DNA of 64,000 bases from Planctomycetaceae bacterium (GCA_016794985.1 JAEUIQ010000010.1:1-64000), one strand, 5' to 3'; positions 36,356 through 45,995 are shown, counted from the stretch's first letter. Numbers and translations are program-made. Notes: generated from the letters alone by a model not told the origin.

Positions 36356-37960
36356 TCAATTACCAGTGGTGAGCACCAACTTTAGCCCAAACGTCTCTTC
36401 GAACATCGATCCCGAGTATTGCAGTTCCAACCCTTCCATAGTCAGGTCGCTGACATTGAAAACGTTCAGCACCAATTTGGTCGTGGTACGATTTGCTTCG
36501 AAACCGGCCACCCGTCCGTTGCGCGAAACGTCCAAAGCTTTGGCCACTCGCAAGATGGCGGCCAATTTGCAGACAGTTGCCCGATCCCGGCGGTCCAGGG
36601 TGTTGTAGAACTCGTGTGTTGGTTGCGGTACCGCGCGGCGATGGTACCGAGCGACCAGAGCAGCCAACAATAAATTCTTCGCGCTAATTCCAAAGAATTC
36701 GCTACTGCGAATCAGGTACAGCGAGTGTTTGTGGTAACTGCGCACGTTGACAAACATGCCGATTTCGTGGAGCCATGCGGCCACTTGCAGGATCAGTTGA
36801 CAGTTCTCTGTCAGCCCGTAATCCGAGGCCAAGACACCAAAAATCTGTTCAGACAAATGAGACACCTGGGCCGCATGTTTTTCATCCACGCCATACTTCT
36901 GCGCCACGGCCCTCACCGAAGCCAATATTTGTGGGCGAATCTTCGCGGACCGCCCCATGCCGGCCATGTCCAGCAACAGGCCCTCGCGCAAGTTCGTGTC
37001 GGTGACGTGAAAGTTCTTCAAGTTGAAACGATGGGCTAGGTCGGTATAGGCCATCAGCGCCGGTGCGAACGATTCGGCGTCTGCGATGCTCAGTTGATGC
37101 CGACCCACCAATTGATCCGTTGACGTTGACCAAACCTCTTCAAACAATTTTTCGAGATCTTGCACATCCACCACTTCGACGTCGCTGGTCTCTCGGTTCG
37201 GGTAGAGAAGATCAGCCGCCAGTCGCATATCGCCCCCCATCACCAACATGCGGTCGATTTGGTCCGCCCCAATCGCGGCCACCAATCGATCTCCGACTCG
37301 AGCGACTTCGCTTTCCATGATTTCTCGAATTCGTTCGCCGGATGTTCGAAATCCTTCCAGGGTTCGTCGCATCCGTAGCGAGCCCATCCGAAACGTGTTC
37401 GAGAAAATGACTTCTCCATCCTGCAAGACGATAACTTCGGTGCTGCCGCCTCCGATTTCGATCGCGAGGGTGCGACCTTGGCAAAGTTCGGGGTGCTCGT
37501 CGAATACTCCCAGAACTTCCAGATACGTCACGCGGTGAACGTCGGCTTCGTCGATCGGTTCAATTTCCATCCCAGTCAAATTAAACACTTGGTCGATAAA
37601 CTCGACCCGATTTCGCGCTTCACGCACGGCACTTGTGGCCACCACTCGTACCGAAGCCATGTCCTTCAAGCCGAATTCGTGCAACTTTTTGCGGCAACTG
37701 AGCAACGCACGGACCATAGCCGTCGCCGTTTTCTTTTCGATCCGTCCGACCGTGAAAGTATCGATCCCCAAGCTCACAGGCAGCTTGACATTATCCACGA
37801 TCCGAAGGCGGCCTTCGCTGTTGACCTCGCCAATCGCCATTCGCAAACTTGTGGCGCCAATATCGATCACCGCTGCCAGATAAGGGCCGGCGGGATTGGG
37901 GTCGCCGCTTCCGCGATGGAGCGTGAGGTTGGAAACTTCAGAAGTTGTTGATTTGGACAT
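36356..37960 (-). CDS. ppx: Exopolyphosphatase / guanosine pentaphosphate phosphohydrolase family protein
   Basis: Ppx/GppA family enzyme of 534 residues that removes phosphate from polyphosphate or pppGpp. The ASKHA-type nucleotide-binding motifs are AVIDIGATSLRMAIGEV near the N terminus and LAIEIGGGSTEVIVLQDG in the middle. A C-terminal HD-like domain has AWLHEIGMFVNVRSYHKHSL. It could act in stringent-response or phosphate metabolism. It stands alone on minus, divergent from the chaperone gene that follows. Start MSKSTTSEV at 37960. Confidence 0.9.
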   Translation of the reverse strand: MSKSTTSEVSNLTLHRGSGDPNPAGPYLAAVIDIGATSLRMAIGEVNSEGRLRIVDNVKLPVSLGIDTFTVGRIEKKTATAMVRALLSCRKKLHEFGLKDMASVRVVATSAVREARNRVEFIDQVFNLTGMEIEPIDEADVHRVTYLEVLGVFDEHPELCQGRTLAIEIGGGSTEVIVLQDGEVIFSNTFRMGSLRMRRTLEGFRTSGERIREIMESEVARVGDRLVAAIGADQIDRMLVMGGDMRLAADLLYPNRETSDVEVVDVQDLEKLFEEVWSTSTDQLVGRHQLSIADAESFAPALMAYTDLAHRFNLKNFHVTDTNLREGLLLDMAGMGRSAKIRPQILASVRAVAQKYGVDEKHAAQVSHLSEQIFGVLASDYGLTENCQLILQVAAWLHEIGMFVNVRSYHKHSLYLIRSSEFFGISAKNLLLAALVARYHRRAVPQPTHEFYNTLDRRDRATVCKLAAILRVAKALDVSRNGRVAGFEANRTTTKLVLNVFNVSDLTMEGLELQYSGSMFEETFGLKLVLTTGN

Positions 37961-38108
37961 GGCAAGATGCCTTAACCGGCTGGTACAATTGGACTACCCC
38001 GCAGCGATGATAACAGTTTCGCTGGAAGCTGCCCAATGGTGGTTGCTTCCGCGAATTTGGTATCTTTTTTGCAGTTCCAGCAATGCCTGCCACGGAGACT
38101 GCCAAGTT

Positions 38109-39080
38109 ATGAAAAACGAGATGGACGACTATTACAAAATACTAGGTGTCAAACGCGATGCCTCCGCTGCCGAGTTGAAAAAAGCCTATCGCAAAATGGC
38201 TCAGAAGCATCATCCGGACTTGGCGGACGAGGCTAATAAAGAGAAAGCCAAAGCAGAATTTCAAAAAATTCAGCAGGCCTACGACGTGCTGAAGGATCCG
38301 GAAAAGCGACAGCTTTACGACCAGCTGGGGCCGGATTTCGAGCGAATGAGTGGCGGACCAGGCGGGCGACCGTTCCAAGGATATCCGGGCGGTCAGGGCG
38401 GGTTCGATTTTCGCGACGTGTTCGGCGAGCAAGGACCGGCCGGTGGTGGGGCCGCGGGTGGTTTTGGTTTTGAAGATATTTTTCGCCAGTTCACCGGAGG
38501 AGGCGGCAAAGCCGGACGAACGCGAGCGAACCGACCGGCAAAAGGAACGGACATTCAAGCGACGGTCACGATCCCGTTTGCCGTGGCCATTGCCGGCGGA
38601 GAAACGTCCGTTTCGATTCAACGCGGTGGTCGATCCGAAACGCTCAAGGTCAAAATCCCGGTAGGAATCGAAGACGGAAAAAAGATGCGGCTGCGAGGCC
38701 AAGGCGAAACGCCGCCGGGAGCCCCAGCCGGAGATCTACTGCTGACCGTCCAAGTCGCGGAACATCCTTGTTTCCGCCGATTGGGGGACAACCTTATTGC
38801 CACGGTTCCGGTTACCGTGGCGGAAGCGATCAAAGGGGCTCGCATCGATGTCCCGACCCCGAACGGGACGGTCACTGTGACGGTGCCGCCAGGAAGTTCG
38901 AGTGGCAAGAAACTCCGGTTGCGAGGGCTGGGAGTCCAAGGAAAAGATGGGAACGGAGATCTGCTCTTGGAACTGAGCATTGTCCTCCCGGAATCCGTCG
39001 GGACTGAAGCGGCGAAGATTGCGGAACAGCTAGAGGCGATTTGGTCCAAGCAACAACCCCGCCAACATCTTCGGTGGTAG
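38109..39080 (+). CDS. DnaJ-type (CbpA-like) molecular chaperone
   Basis: Co-chaperone of DnaK lacking the zinc-finger domain. From ATG 38109, with GGAG eleven bases upstream, it has 323 residues: J domain with YYKILGVKRDASAAELKKAY and the HPD triad in KHHPDL, a glycine/phenylalanine-rich stretch (FQGYPGGQGGFDFRDVFG), then two C-terminal substrate-binding domains ending in LRLRGLGVQGKDGNGDLLL. The absence of CxxCxGxG repeats separates it from full DnaJ. It is divergent from ppx. The upstream extension of the open frame has no support. Confidence 0.93.
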   Translation: MKNEMDDYYKILGVKRDASAAELKKAYRKMAQKHHPDLADEANKEKAKAEFQKIQQAYDVLKDPEKRQLYDQLGPDFERMSGGPGGRPFQGYPGGQGGFDFRDVFGEQGPAGGGAAGGFGFEDIFRQFTGGGGKAGRTRANRPAKGTDIQATVTIPFAVAIAGGETSVSIQRGGRSETLKVKIPVGIEDGKKMRLRGQGETPPGAPAGDLLLTVQVAEHPCFRRLGDNLIATVPVTVAEAIKGARIDVPTPNGTVTVTVPPGSSSGKKLRLRGLGVQGKDGNGDLLLELSIVLPESVGTEAAKIAEQLEAIWSKQQPRQHLRW

Positions 39081-39120
39081 CCATGTATTTTTTCGGCGCA
39101 CGCGAGTATTTTAATGGCCT

Positions 39121-40206
39121 ATGGCCAAGACACTCCCGTTCGACCCGTTCGAACTCAACCAGCCTCGTAACGATCGACCACTTCTACAAGTGGCGGACCG
39201 ACTGCCGATCTTAGTGACCGGCGTTGCCGGAGTCGTCGGATTCAATATTTTTCACTACTTGCAGCAAAAGTACCCAGGCCAAGTGGTGGGGATTCGCCCG
39301 CGGATCAATTGGCGACTTCAAGGGGATGGGATTGTCGGTCTCGACCCCGAAGATGTGAATCAAGTGCGAGCACTGTTTCAGCAGTACCCGTTTCGCAGCA
39401 TCCTCAGTTGCGGTGGCAGTTGCGCGCTCAAGAGTTGTGAACTGGACCCTGACATGGCGCACCGCGTCAACGTGTCCAGCGTCCAATCGTTGATTGATGT
39501 TGCGGCGGAAGCTGGCCAATCTTCCCCAGAAGCCGTGCGACTTGTTCACGTTTCGATCGATTTGGTTTACTCCGGTCGCGACGCCGGCGGATATCTCGAG
39601 ACCGACGCCACCGATCCGGTGACCATCTACGGAAAGACCATGGTCTTGGCCGAACAAATGCTCCAAGCCCAGCGTCCTGATGCGGCGATCTTGCGCATCT
39701 CCCTGCCGATGGGACTGAGCTTCAATGGTCATGCCGGTGCAATCGATTGGATTCAATCTCGATTTGCCCGTGGCTTTCCGGCCACCTTGTATTATGACGA
39801 GATTCGCACTCCCACCTATTGTGAATGCTTGAACGAGCAACTCGAGACAATGCTCAGCGGTGACTGGAACGGTGTTTTCCATGCCGGTGGGCCGACTCGA
39901 TTGAGCCTGTTTCAAATCGCGCAAATCGTCAATCTGGTCGGTGGGTACGATCCCAAGTTATTGCACGGTTGCATGCGACATGAAGCAGGTCCCATCCCAC
40001 CCCGTGCCGGCGACGTCACCATGGATAGCAGTAAACTGAATCGACTGTTTGGCCGTCCCTTGTTTCGGCCATGGCCATTCGACGAGCGTTTGATCCCCAC
40101 CGATCGGGAATGGCATTATCGGCGCGATTGGTTTCCGAATGGATCAAAACACAAGATTGCAGAACTGTTGTACCAGGCTCCCCGACCTACACTTGTCATC
40201 GGTTAA
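39121..40206 (+). CDS. RmlD-like NAD(P)-dependent sugar-nucleotide reductase
   Basis: Short-chain-dehydrogenase-type epimerase/reductase of 361 residues. The Rossmann motif is VTGVAGVVGFN at the N terminus; ILSCGGSCALKSCELDP and HVSIDLVYSG follow, with the catalytic-type YGKT motif (ATDPVTIYGKTMVLAE). The layout is that of dTDP-4-dehydrorhamnose reductase, but key rhamnose-specific residues cannot be verified, so it may act on another sugar nucleotide. It begins 40 bases after the chaperone gene. No other rml genes lie nearby. Confidence 0.8.
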   Translation: MAKTLPFDPFELNQPRNDRPLLQVADRLPILVTGVAGVVGFNIFHYLQQKYPGQVVGIRPRINWRLQGDGIVGLDPEDVNQVRALFQQYPFRSILSCGGSCALKSCELDPDMAHRVNVSSVQSLIDVAAEAGQSSPEAVRLVHVSIDLVYSGRDAGGYLETDATDPVTIYGKTMVLAEQMLQAQRPDAAILRISLPMGLSFNGHAGAIDWIQSRFARGFPATLYYDEIRTPTYCECLNEQLETMLSGDWNGVFHAGGPTRLSLFQIAQIVNLVGGYDPKLLHGCMRHEAGPIPPRAGDVTMDSSKLNRLFGRPLFRPWPFDERLIPTDREWHYRRDWFPNGSKHKIAELLYQAPRPTLVIG

Positions 40207-40217
40207 CCACTTGCCGC

Positions 40218-40751
40218 ATGTCTTCAACTCCGGTTCGAGAATCGCACCCGAATCAATCGATACCGATCGAAAAAGTCATTCGATCCGCAAATCGTGTCGA
40301 CCTCGAGACCGTCTTGATTGTGATTGCTTATGCCGCCGTCTTTTTGCGACTGGTGGCGCTACTGGACTGGGAGAAGGCCGAGCGTTTTCTCATGTTGGGC
40401 TCGACGTTGGTGCTAGGATTGGTTTGGGCCGGCGGGATTTTTCACGCTCGCATGCGCTGGTGCGTGGCGGACCAGTTGGGACGACGTCCGACGTTTCCTC
40501 TGTATTGGCTGTGGCCGTTGCACTCCATGCTGCTCTTGAGCGGACTGCTCGTGTTGGCCATCGGTAGTTGGTTGCTGGGTTTGATCGTGTCTTTGGCCTG
40601 CTTTACCGCCGTCTCGGTATTGGTGGTACAAAATGAGATTGGAGTGTTTCTCGGCGTTGTGATGGGGGCATTGCCAGGGGCGCTTCTGGGGATTGTGCTA
40701 GCTTCCTCGGTTGTGACAAAGTTGGGCCACTATTGGCTGAAGTTGACCTAA
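40218..40751 (+). CDS. Small membrane protein, unknown
   Basis: A 177-residue protein starting MSSTPVRESHPN at ATG 40218, immediately after the RmlD-like gene. It has four to five hydrophobic helices: TVLIVIAYAAVFLRLVALL, FLMLGSTLVLGLVWAGGIF, LYWLWPLHSMLLLSGLLVL and GVFLGVVMGALPGALLGIVL. No family recognised. Its coupling to the reductase suggests a role in an envelope or lipid/sugar pathway, but that is inference only. Confidence 0.6.
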   Translation: MSSTPVRESHPNQSIPIEKVIRSANRVDLETVLIVIAYAAVFLRLVALLDWEKAERFLMLGSTLVLGLVWAGGIFHARMRWCVADQLGRRPTFPLYWLWPLHSMLLLSGLLVLAIGSWLLGLIVSLACFTAVSVLVVQNEIGVFLGVVMGALPGALLGIVLASSVVTKLGHYWLKLT

Positions 40752-40976
40752 ATTCGATTGTCGTCTGGCCGAATCTCGCAAAAATTGATTCGAATCACGT
40801 TTTTCAGGTCTTTCACTGTCCTGGTCCGCTTGCCGATTCGATAAACTGTACGGGTGACGATATGCTGGTTGGATTGGAGTGATCATAACGAGGTTCGGTA
40901 CGCCTCGAAAGTTTGCTATCACAGGTGACCGATCCCAGCCCAGTTGACATCATTCCACCTCTCAAGGAATTGCAAC

Positions 40977-41978
40977 GTGCATCCTGCCTGGCGTTTGGGT
41001 TTCGTCATTGCGTTTGGACTGATGGTCCTGGCCGCTGACGACGCGTCTGCCCAAAAATGGGCCACCGACATGTTTGCCGAACGTGACCATGATTTCGGAA
41101 CAGTTGCCAAGAATTCCGAAGCGATCTACGAATTTCAGTTCAAGAATCTGTATCAAGAAGATGTCGTCATTCGAAGTATTCGCTCCAGCTGTGGTTGCAT
41201 CAGTCCTTCCTACACCAAGCAAAGGCTGAAGTCGCTGGAAACGGGAACGATTGTTGCCAAGTACAACACGGACAAGTTCGTGGGGAATCGCAGTGCCACG
41301 ATCACGGTCACGTTTGAAAAGCCCTATTATGCCGAAGTTCAGCTCAAGGCATCGGGAGTGATACGCGGCGACGTGGTGATGGAGCCAGGCAAGTTGGATT
41401 TTGGCAGTGCCTCCAGTTTTTCCGAAGTGCGGAAGAGCTTGGTCGTTGACTACCGCGGTGGCCTCTCGAATTGGAAGATCGTTGACGTCACGAGTACCTT
41501 CCCGCACGTCCGCGTGTCGTTACAAGAAACCCAGCGACAACGAGGGCGGGTCATCTACACGGTAAACGTGCGACTCCTGCCGGAATTGACCGCGGGACGT
41601 CATCAAACCGAGCTGATGTTGGTGACCAACGATCCCAACAATCGCGAGATTCCCGTAACGATTTCCGCGCATGCGCTTGAGGCATTGCAAGTGATTCCCA
41701 GTCAGTTCGACCTTGGCGACCTAGCGCCCGGACAGCAAATCACCAAACACATTCTGGTGCGCTCGGCTGAGGATTGCCAGATTAGCTCTGCTACCGCAGA
41801 CAATCCCAACGTGGTGCCGACCGTATCGGCGGGCACGAAAAGCATGCACAAAATCCCAGTCATCTTTACCGCCGGTTCCTCGGCAGGACCCATGACGGCA
41901 ACCGTCACGATCAAGACGAGTCAAGGCGCTACACAATCGGTCGCCGTACGGGCGAATGTGACAGCCGGCTCGGAATAA
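40977..41978 (+). CDS. DUF1573 domain-containing exported protein
   Basis: Start is GTG at 40977 with AAGGA nine bases upstream, producing a signal peptide MHPAWRLGFVIAFGLMVLAA ending at ASAQ, and a mature protein of about 310 residues. It contains HDFGTVAKNSEAIYEFQFKN and SSCGCISPSY, the CGC pattern of DUF1573 domains (immunoglobulin-like ASH relatives), and a second copy near the C terminus (SQFDLGDLAPGQQITKHI). Common and unexplained in planctomycetes. It converges with the flavoenzyme gene 15 bases away. Confidence 0.85.
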   Translation: MHPAWRLGFVIAFGLMVLAADDASAQKWATDMFAERDHDFGTVAKNSEAIYEFQFKNLYQEDVVIRSIRSSCGCISPSYTKQRLKSLETGTIVAKYNTDKFVGNRSATITVTFEKPYYAEVQLKASGVIRGDVVMEPGKLDFGSASSFSEVRKSLVVDYRGGLSNWKIVDVTSTFPHVRVSLQETQRQRGRVIYTVNVRLLPELTAGRHQTELMLVTNDPNNREIPVTISAHALEALQVIPSQFDLGDLAPGQQITKHILVRSAEDCQISSATADNPNVVPTVSAGTKSMHKIPVIFTAGSSAGPMTATVTIKTSQGATQSVAVRANVTAGSE

Positions 41979-41993
41979 TGCGTGCAACTGACG

Positions 41994-43145
41994 CTACGAA
42001 TGCGTGAACCGTTCCAAGCTTAGAAAGTCGATCGGCAGTTGGCTGCTTCCGTTAATCGTCAACTCGGCCAAAGCTTGGCCAATGATGGGTGCGAACTTGA
42101 ACCCGTGCCCGCTGAAGCCTGCTGCGAAAAACACGTTATCATGTTGTGGATGCTGATCCACGATGAAATGACCATCAGGGCTGTAAGTGTAGAAACATGT
42201 CGCCGCACCGAGCAAGGAACTGCCTAACGCAGGCATGTGCCGCTCGCTAAAGCTCGGCAACCAACTCAAGTCGTTCGCTTGGACTTGCGGGGCAATTTGG
42301 TCGGGGTCAGTTTCCAGCCCCGGGGCATGCCAACCCAACTTGACGCCTAGCGGATTCTTCGCGAGGGGGAATCCGTAGTAAATGCCTTGGTATTGACCGG
42401 CGGGCTGCGGATCAATGGCCCAACCCGGCAGAGAACCAGCTTGGAATACGTTGGGGTTTTGTGGCCAGACCCAAGCCACCACTTGTCTTGTCACCTTCAA
42501 CGACAATCCGCTACCTTGCAACAAGCGATTGGCCCAAGCCCCACCACACAACACCAGTCGGTTCGCGGTGTAGGTTTCGTATTCCGTGCGCACCGTCACC
42601 TGAGAGCCCTGGACGTGCCACGAGACGACTTTCGTCTGCCCCAACAGTATCGCACCGGCATCCAGTGCCCGTTGCGACATCGCAGCGACCGCGGCTTCGG
42701 AATTTAGATAGCCCGCGTGCGGTTCGTAGAATCCGACCCAATCGTCTTGGCACCGAAAGGCCGGGAACCGGGATTCGACCTCCGACTTGGAAAGCCACTC
42801 AAATGGGATGTCGTGCAGCGTTGCCGCGTGTCGTGAACCAGCGACCAATTCGCAATCAGGGCTGCCCAAATACAAAGCCCCGACTTGATGGAACAATTCG
42901 GTATTGGTTTCGGCTTCCAGTTCGCGCCATAAAGGATAAACGGCCTTCAATAACTCGACGTAATTCGGATGTTCGAAATAAGCTTGCCGAATCAATCGCG
43001 TGCCACCATGATGCGACCCTCGGGCATGGGGAATGTTGAATTGTTCTAATCCAAGGACGCGAACACCGCTTCTAGCTAACTGGTAACAGGTCGCGGAACC
43101 CATGCTACCTACTCCGACGACGAGCACATCAAAATGATGATTCAT
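41994..43145 (-). CDS. Sarcosine oxidase / N-methyl-tryptophan oxidase family flavoenzyme
   Basis: FAD-dependent amine oxidase of 383 residues. N-terminal nucleotide-binding motif DVLVVGVGSMGSATCYQLA, and RGSHHGGTRLIRQAY, as in monomeric sarcosine oxidase. TCFYTYSPDGHFIVDQHP contains the cysteine that carries covalent flavin in the family (CMYT region). It would oxidise an N-methyl amino acid with oxygen, giving hydrogen peroxide. ATG 43145 is chosen over an upstream start that adds 21 non-homologous residues. Isolated, upstream of uvrB on the same strand. Confidence 0.9.
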   Translation of the reverse strand: MNHHFDVLVVGVGSMGSATCYQLARSGVRVLGLEQFNIPHARGSHHGGTRLIRQAYFEHPNYVELLKAVYPLWRELEAETNTELFHQVGALYLGSPDCELVAGSRHAATLHDIPFEWLSKSEVESRFPAFRCQDDWVGFYEPHAGYLNSEAAVAAMSQRALDAGAILLGQTKVVSWHVQGSQVTVRTEYETYTANRLVLCGGAWANRLLQGSGLSLKVTRQVVAWVWPQNPNVFQAGSLPGWAIDPQPAGQYQGIYYGFPLAKNPLGVKLGWHAPGLETDPDQIAPQVQANDLSWLPSFSERHMPALGSSLLGAATCFYTYSPDGHFIVDQHPQHDNVFFAAGFSGHGFKFAPIIGQALAELTINGSSQLPIDFLSLERFTHS

Positions 43146-43285
43146 ATAGCCTCGTTTCTTATGCGGTCTGCTGGCGTTGGTCGTGGATCGCTCCGCGCTC
43201 CAAATCAAGTTTGTAAGCTAGGACCGTTCGGCAGTGTCTCGCTCGTTCGTCGCGCGCCCCATTCCACGCGTGTCTCCACCGGTTC

Positions 43286-45385
43286 TTAGCCTCGACTTTT
43301 CGGTTTGGGGACACGACCGCCACCGCGTTTGCCTTTACTGTTGCGTGGTTCTGTCGAAGTCGCTAGTTCTTGCTTGCTAACTTGTTTCCCGACAAAGTCT
43401 TGTAATTGGCTGATACGATCCCGAATCACGGCCGCGCGTTCGAAATCCAATTCTTCGGAGGCCGCCAACATTTCATTTTCAAGTTCTTGAATATACTCTT
43501 GCGTGATCAAGACTTTCTCGTCGGCGCCTTTGATGGCTTCGTTGGCGGTGCGCCGGGCTTCTTTTTCGGCATCGATCCCAATTTGCAGACTCTTCTTGAT
43601 GCTGGCCGGTGTAATTCCATGAAGTAGATTGTATTCCATTTGCAATTGACGACGTCGCCAGGTTTCGTCGATCGCAGCCCGCATGGCTTCGGTGACCTTG
43701 TCCGCATACAGAATGACTTTGGCATTCACATTGCGAGCCGCGCGGCCTATGGTCTGAATCAAGGATGTCTCGCTGCGCAAGAATCCCTGTTTGTCCGCGT
43801 CCATGATGGCGACGAGGCTCACTTCCGGCAAGTCGATTCCTTCGCGAAGCAGATTGACACCGACCAAGACATCGCAGGCCCCTTGGCGAACGCTCTTCAA
43901 GAGCTCGACTCGTTCGAAGGCGTCCAGTTCGCTGTGCAGCCATTGGCAGCGAAGGGACTGTTTGCTGAGGTAATCGGACAAGTCTTCTGCCAGTCGTTTT
44001 GTTAACGTCGTGACGATGACGCGTTCGCCGACCGCGATCCGCTGTTGAATTTCGGTCAGCAAATGGGCCACTTGCCCACGAGCGGGCACGACTTCGATTT
44101 CGGGGTCCAATAGTCCGGTCGGTCGAATGACTTGCTCGACAAACTCACCACCGGTTTTCTCCAATTCATAGTCGCCCGGCGTGGCCGAAACATAGATGAC
44201 TTGCGAGATCCGTTGTTCCCATTCTTCAAATTTCAACGGTCGATTGTCCATGGCACTGGGCAAACGGAACCCATGCTCGACCAGGGTTTTCTTGCGACTT
44301 TGATCACCGGAATACATGGCCCGAATCTGCGGCGTTGTCACGTGAGACTCATCGATGAGCAATAAGAAGTCGCGCGGAAAAAAGTTATATAGTGTTTCGG
44401 GAGTTTCACCAGCTTGGCGACCAGCCAAATGGCGACTGTAGTTTTCAATGCCCGGGCAATGTCCCACTTCTTGCAGCATCTCGAGATCGAAGCGTGTGCG
44501 GGCGTTTAGTCGCTGAGCTTCCAGTAACTTCCCTTGCTCGCGGAGCTTTTCCAACTGTTGGTCCAGTTCCGTCTTGATTCGCGACACCGCATCCATGATC
44601 CGTTCTTCGTTGGTCACAAAGTGCTTGGCGGGATACACGAACAGTTCAGACTCTTGCGCCAAGGCCTCCCCGGAGACAGGATTGATGTAAGTAATCTGTT
44701 CGACTTCGTCGCCCCAAAACTCGATCCTGACCGCGAACTCCTCGTAGCCTGGCCAAACTTCGACCGAGTCGCCGCGGACTCGAAATTTAGACCGCGAAAA
44801 GTCGGCGTCGCTCCGTTCGTATTGGATATCAACCAAGCGCGCCAACATTTCATCCCGATCCATCATTTCGCCCCGACGCACCGCAACCATCATTTTGCGG
44901 TAGTCTTCAGGCGATCCCAAGCCATAGATGCTAGAGACGCTGGCGACGATCAACACGTCGGGGCGACTGACCAAACTACTGGTGGCCGCCAAACGCAAGC
45001 GATCGATTTCGTCATTGATCGAAGCGTCTTTCTCGATGTAGATATCCCGTTGCGGAATATAGGCTTCGGGTTGGTAGTAGTCGTAGTAACTTACGAAATA
45101 GTGGACCGCGTTGTACGGGAAGAACTCTTTAAACTCCGAATACAACTGCGCTGCCAAGGTCTTGTTGTGAGAAATCACTAAGGTTGGCTTCTGGATTTGC
45201 TGGACCACGTTGGCCATCGTGAACGTCTTGCCAGAACCGGTCACTCCCAACAGCACTTGATGTTTCTGGCCACTGCGGAGGCCTTGAACCAATTGTTCAA
45301 TCGCGCGTGGTTGGTCGCCTGCCGGTTGGTACGGTGCTCGCAACTGAAATGGGCCGACCGTCCGTTGAAACGTCTTTTCGATCAC
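43286..45385 (-). CDS. uvrB: Excinuclease ABC subunit B
   Basis: Nucleotide-excision-repair helicase-like subunit of 699 residues. It has Walker A GVTGSGKTF, the beta-hairpin YYDYYQPEAYIPQRD that probes damage, LLIDESHVT, and a C-terminal UVR motif (ENEMLAASEELDFERAAVIR). All conserved blocks through GIDLPEVSLVAIMDADKQG are intact. The start is GTG at 45385. Its first 89 bases overlap the 3' end of the ComEA-like gene upstream, in another frame. Confidence 0.97.
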   Translation of the reverse strand: MIEKTFQRTVGPFQLRAPYQPAGDQPRAIEQLVQGLRSGQKHQVLLGVTGSGKTFTMANVVQQIQKPTLVISHNKTLAAQLYSEFKEFFPYNAVHYFVSYYDYYQPEAYIPQRDIYIEKDASINDEIDRLRLAATSSLVSRPDVLIVASVSSIYGLGSPEDYRKMMVAVRRGEMMDRDEMLARLVDIQYERSDADFSRSKFRVRGDSVEVWPGYEEFAVRIEFWGDEVEQITYINPVSGEALAQESELFVYPAKHFVTNEERIMDAVSRIKTELDQQLEKLREQGKLLEAQRLNARTRFDLEMLQEVGHCPGIENYSRHLAGRQAGETPETLYNFFPRDFLLLIDESHVTTPQIRAMYSGDQSRKKTLVEHGFRLPSAMDNRPLKFEEWEQRISQVIYVSATPGDYELEKTGGEFVEQVIRPTGLLDPEIEVVPARGQVAHLLTEIQQRIAVGERVIVTTLTKRLAEDLSDYLSKQSLRCQWLHSELDAFERVELLKSVRQGACDVLVGVNLLREGIDLPEVSLVAIMDADKQGFLRSETSLIQTIGRAARNVNAKVILYADKVTEAMRAAIDETWRRRQLQMEYNLLHGITPASIKKSLQIGIDAEKEARRTANEAIKGADEKVLITQEYIQELENEMLAASEELDFERAAVIRDRISQLQDFVGKQVSKQELATSTEPRNSKGKRGGGRVPKPKSRG

Positions 45386-45737
45386 TGGAGTTGTCTTTTC
45401 CGCCTACAAAAAGAAAGGGACGCCAACGAGCCACTCGTTGTGGACCAATGCCATCGACTTCGCCCAATTGTTCGATCGATTGAAAGCCGCCGATTTGATC
45501 GCGATAGGCCACAATCTTTGCGGCGGTTCCCCGCCCAACTCCAGGCAGGGTTTGCAGCTCGGCCGCCGTCAGCAAATTCAAGTCGCGCGGAACCGGCGCC
45601 GCGTGGTGAACGGACCCACGCCAAGACCAGTACCACCCGGAGTAGGATACACACACGAGCATTCCGACCGCAACCAACAGGAGCGAGCAGACTTCGTCCC
45701 GATATTTGACCCGCCATTCGTCCATGCCTTGACCCAT
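45297..45737 (-). CDS. ComEA-like helix-hairpin-helix protein
   Basis: A 146-residue protein: one membrane segment (VCSLLLVAVGMLVCVSYSGW), then NLLTAAELQTLPGVGRGTAA and GGFQSIEQLGEVDGIGPQRV, two helix-hairpin-helix motifs characteristic of DNA-uptake protein ComEA. Membrane-anchored DNA binding in the periplasm or on the membrane is expected. The ATG at 45737 follows CAGGA closely; 45725 is an alternative. The last 30 codons overlap the start of uvrB, so translation may be coupled. The linkage of an uptake protein to a repair gene is notable. Confidence 0.8.
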   Translation of the reverse strand: MGQGMDEWRVKYRDEVCSLLLVAVGMLVCVSYSGWYWSWRGSVHHAAPVPRDLNLLTAAELQTLPGVGRGTAAKIVAYRDQIGGFQSIEQLGEVDGIGPQRVARWRPFLFVGGKDNSSDRKDVSTDGRPISVASTVPTGRRPTTRD

Positions 45738-45763
45738 TCCTGATCCTGCTCCGATCTCGCGGG

Positions 45764-45814
45764 GCTGCCCAGCCTTCCGAGTTGCCCAGCCTACCGAACT
45801 GCCCAGCCTTTCGA
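45764..45814 (+). repeat. Three 17-base tandem repeats
   Basis: GCTGCCCAGCCTTCCGA, GTTGCCCAGCCTACCGA and ACTGCCCAGCCTTTCGA follow head to tail in the spacer between the ComEA-like gene and nadC. Period 17, with two or three differences per copy. Confidence 0.8.
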
Positions 45815-45908
45815 GTTGCGACGATCGCCGGTCCGCAGCGAGCCGATGATCCCGTGCTCGAACGACCTTGCCTGCTCGGCACGGCACCGCCATTCACGGC
45901 AACAACCT

Positions 45909-45995
45909 ACAATTCTCCCCACGCACCCACAATTCTCCCCAATGACTCGTGCATTTGTTATGCTGTCGGGGCTTGGCTTGAACCGCGATTCAAGC
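45909..45995 (+). promoter_or_regulatory. Direct repeat and palindrome upstream of nadC
   Basis: ACAATTCTCCCCA occurs at 45909-45921 and 45929-45941, a 20-base period (two turns of the helix). A palindrome, GCTTGAA-6-TTCAAGC, lies at 45976-45995. Both precede nadC by 60-150 bases and could be regulator sites; no matching regulator is identified. Confidence 0.35.

Noticed and set aside
45382-45897. A second minus-strand open frame over the ComEA-like gene
   Set aside because: The frame at 45297-45737 shows membrane and helix-hairpin-helix segments; this alternative frame has none.
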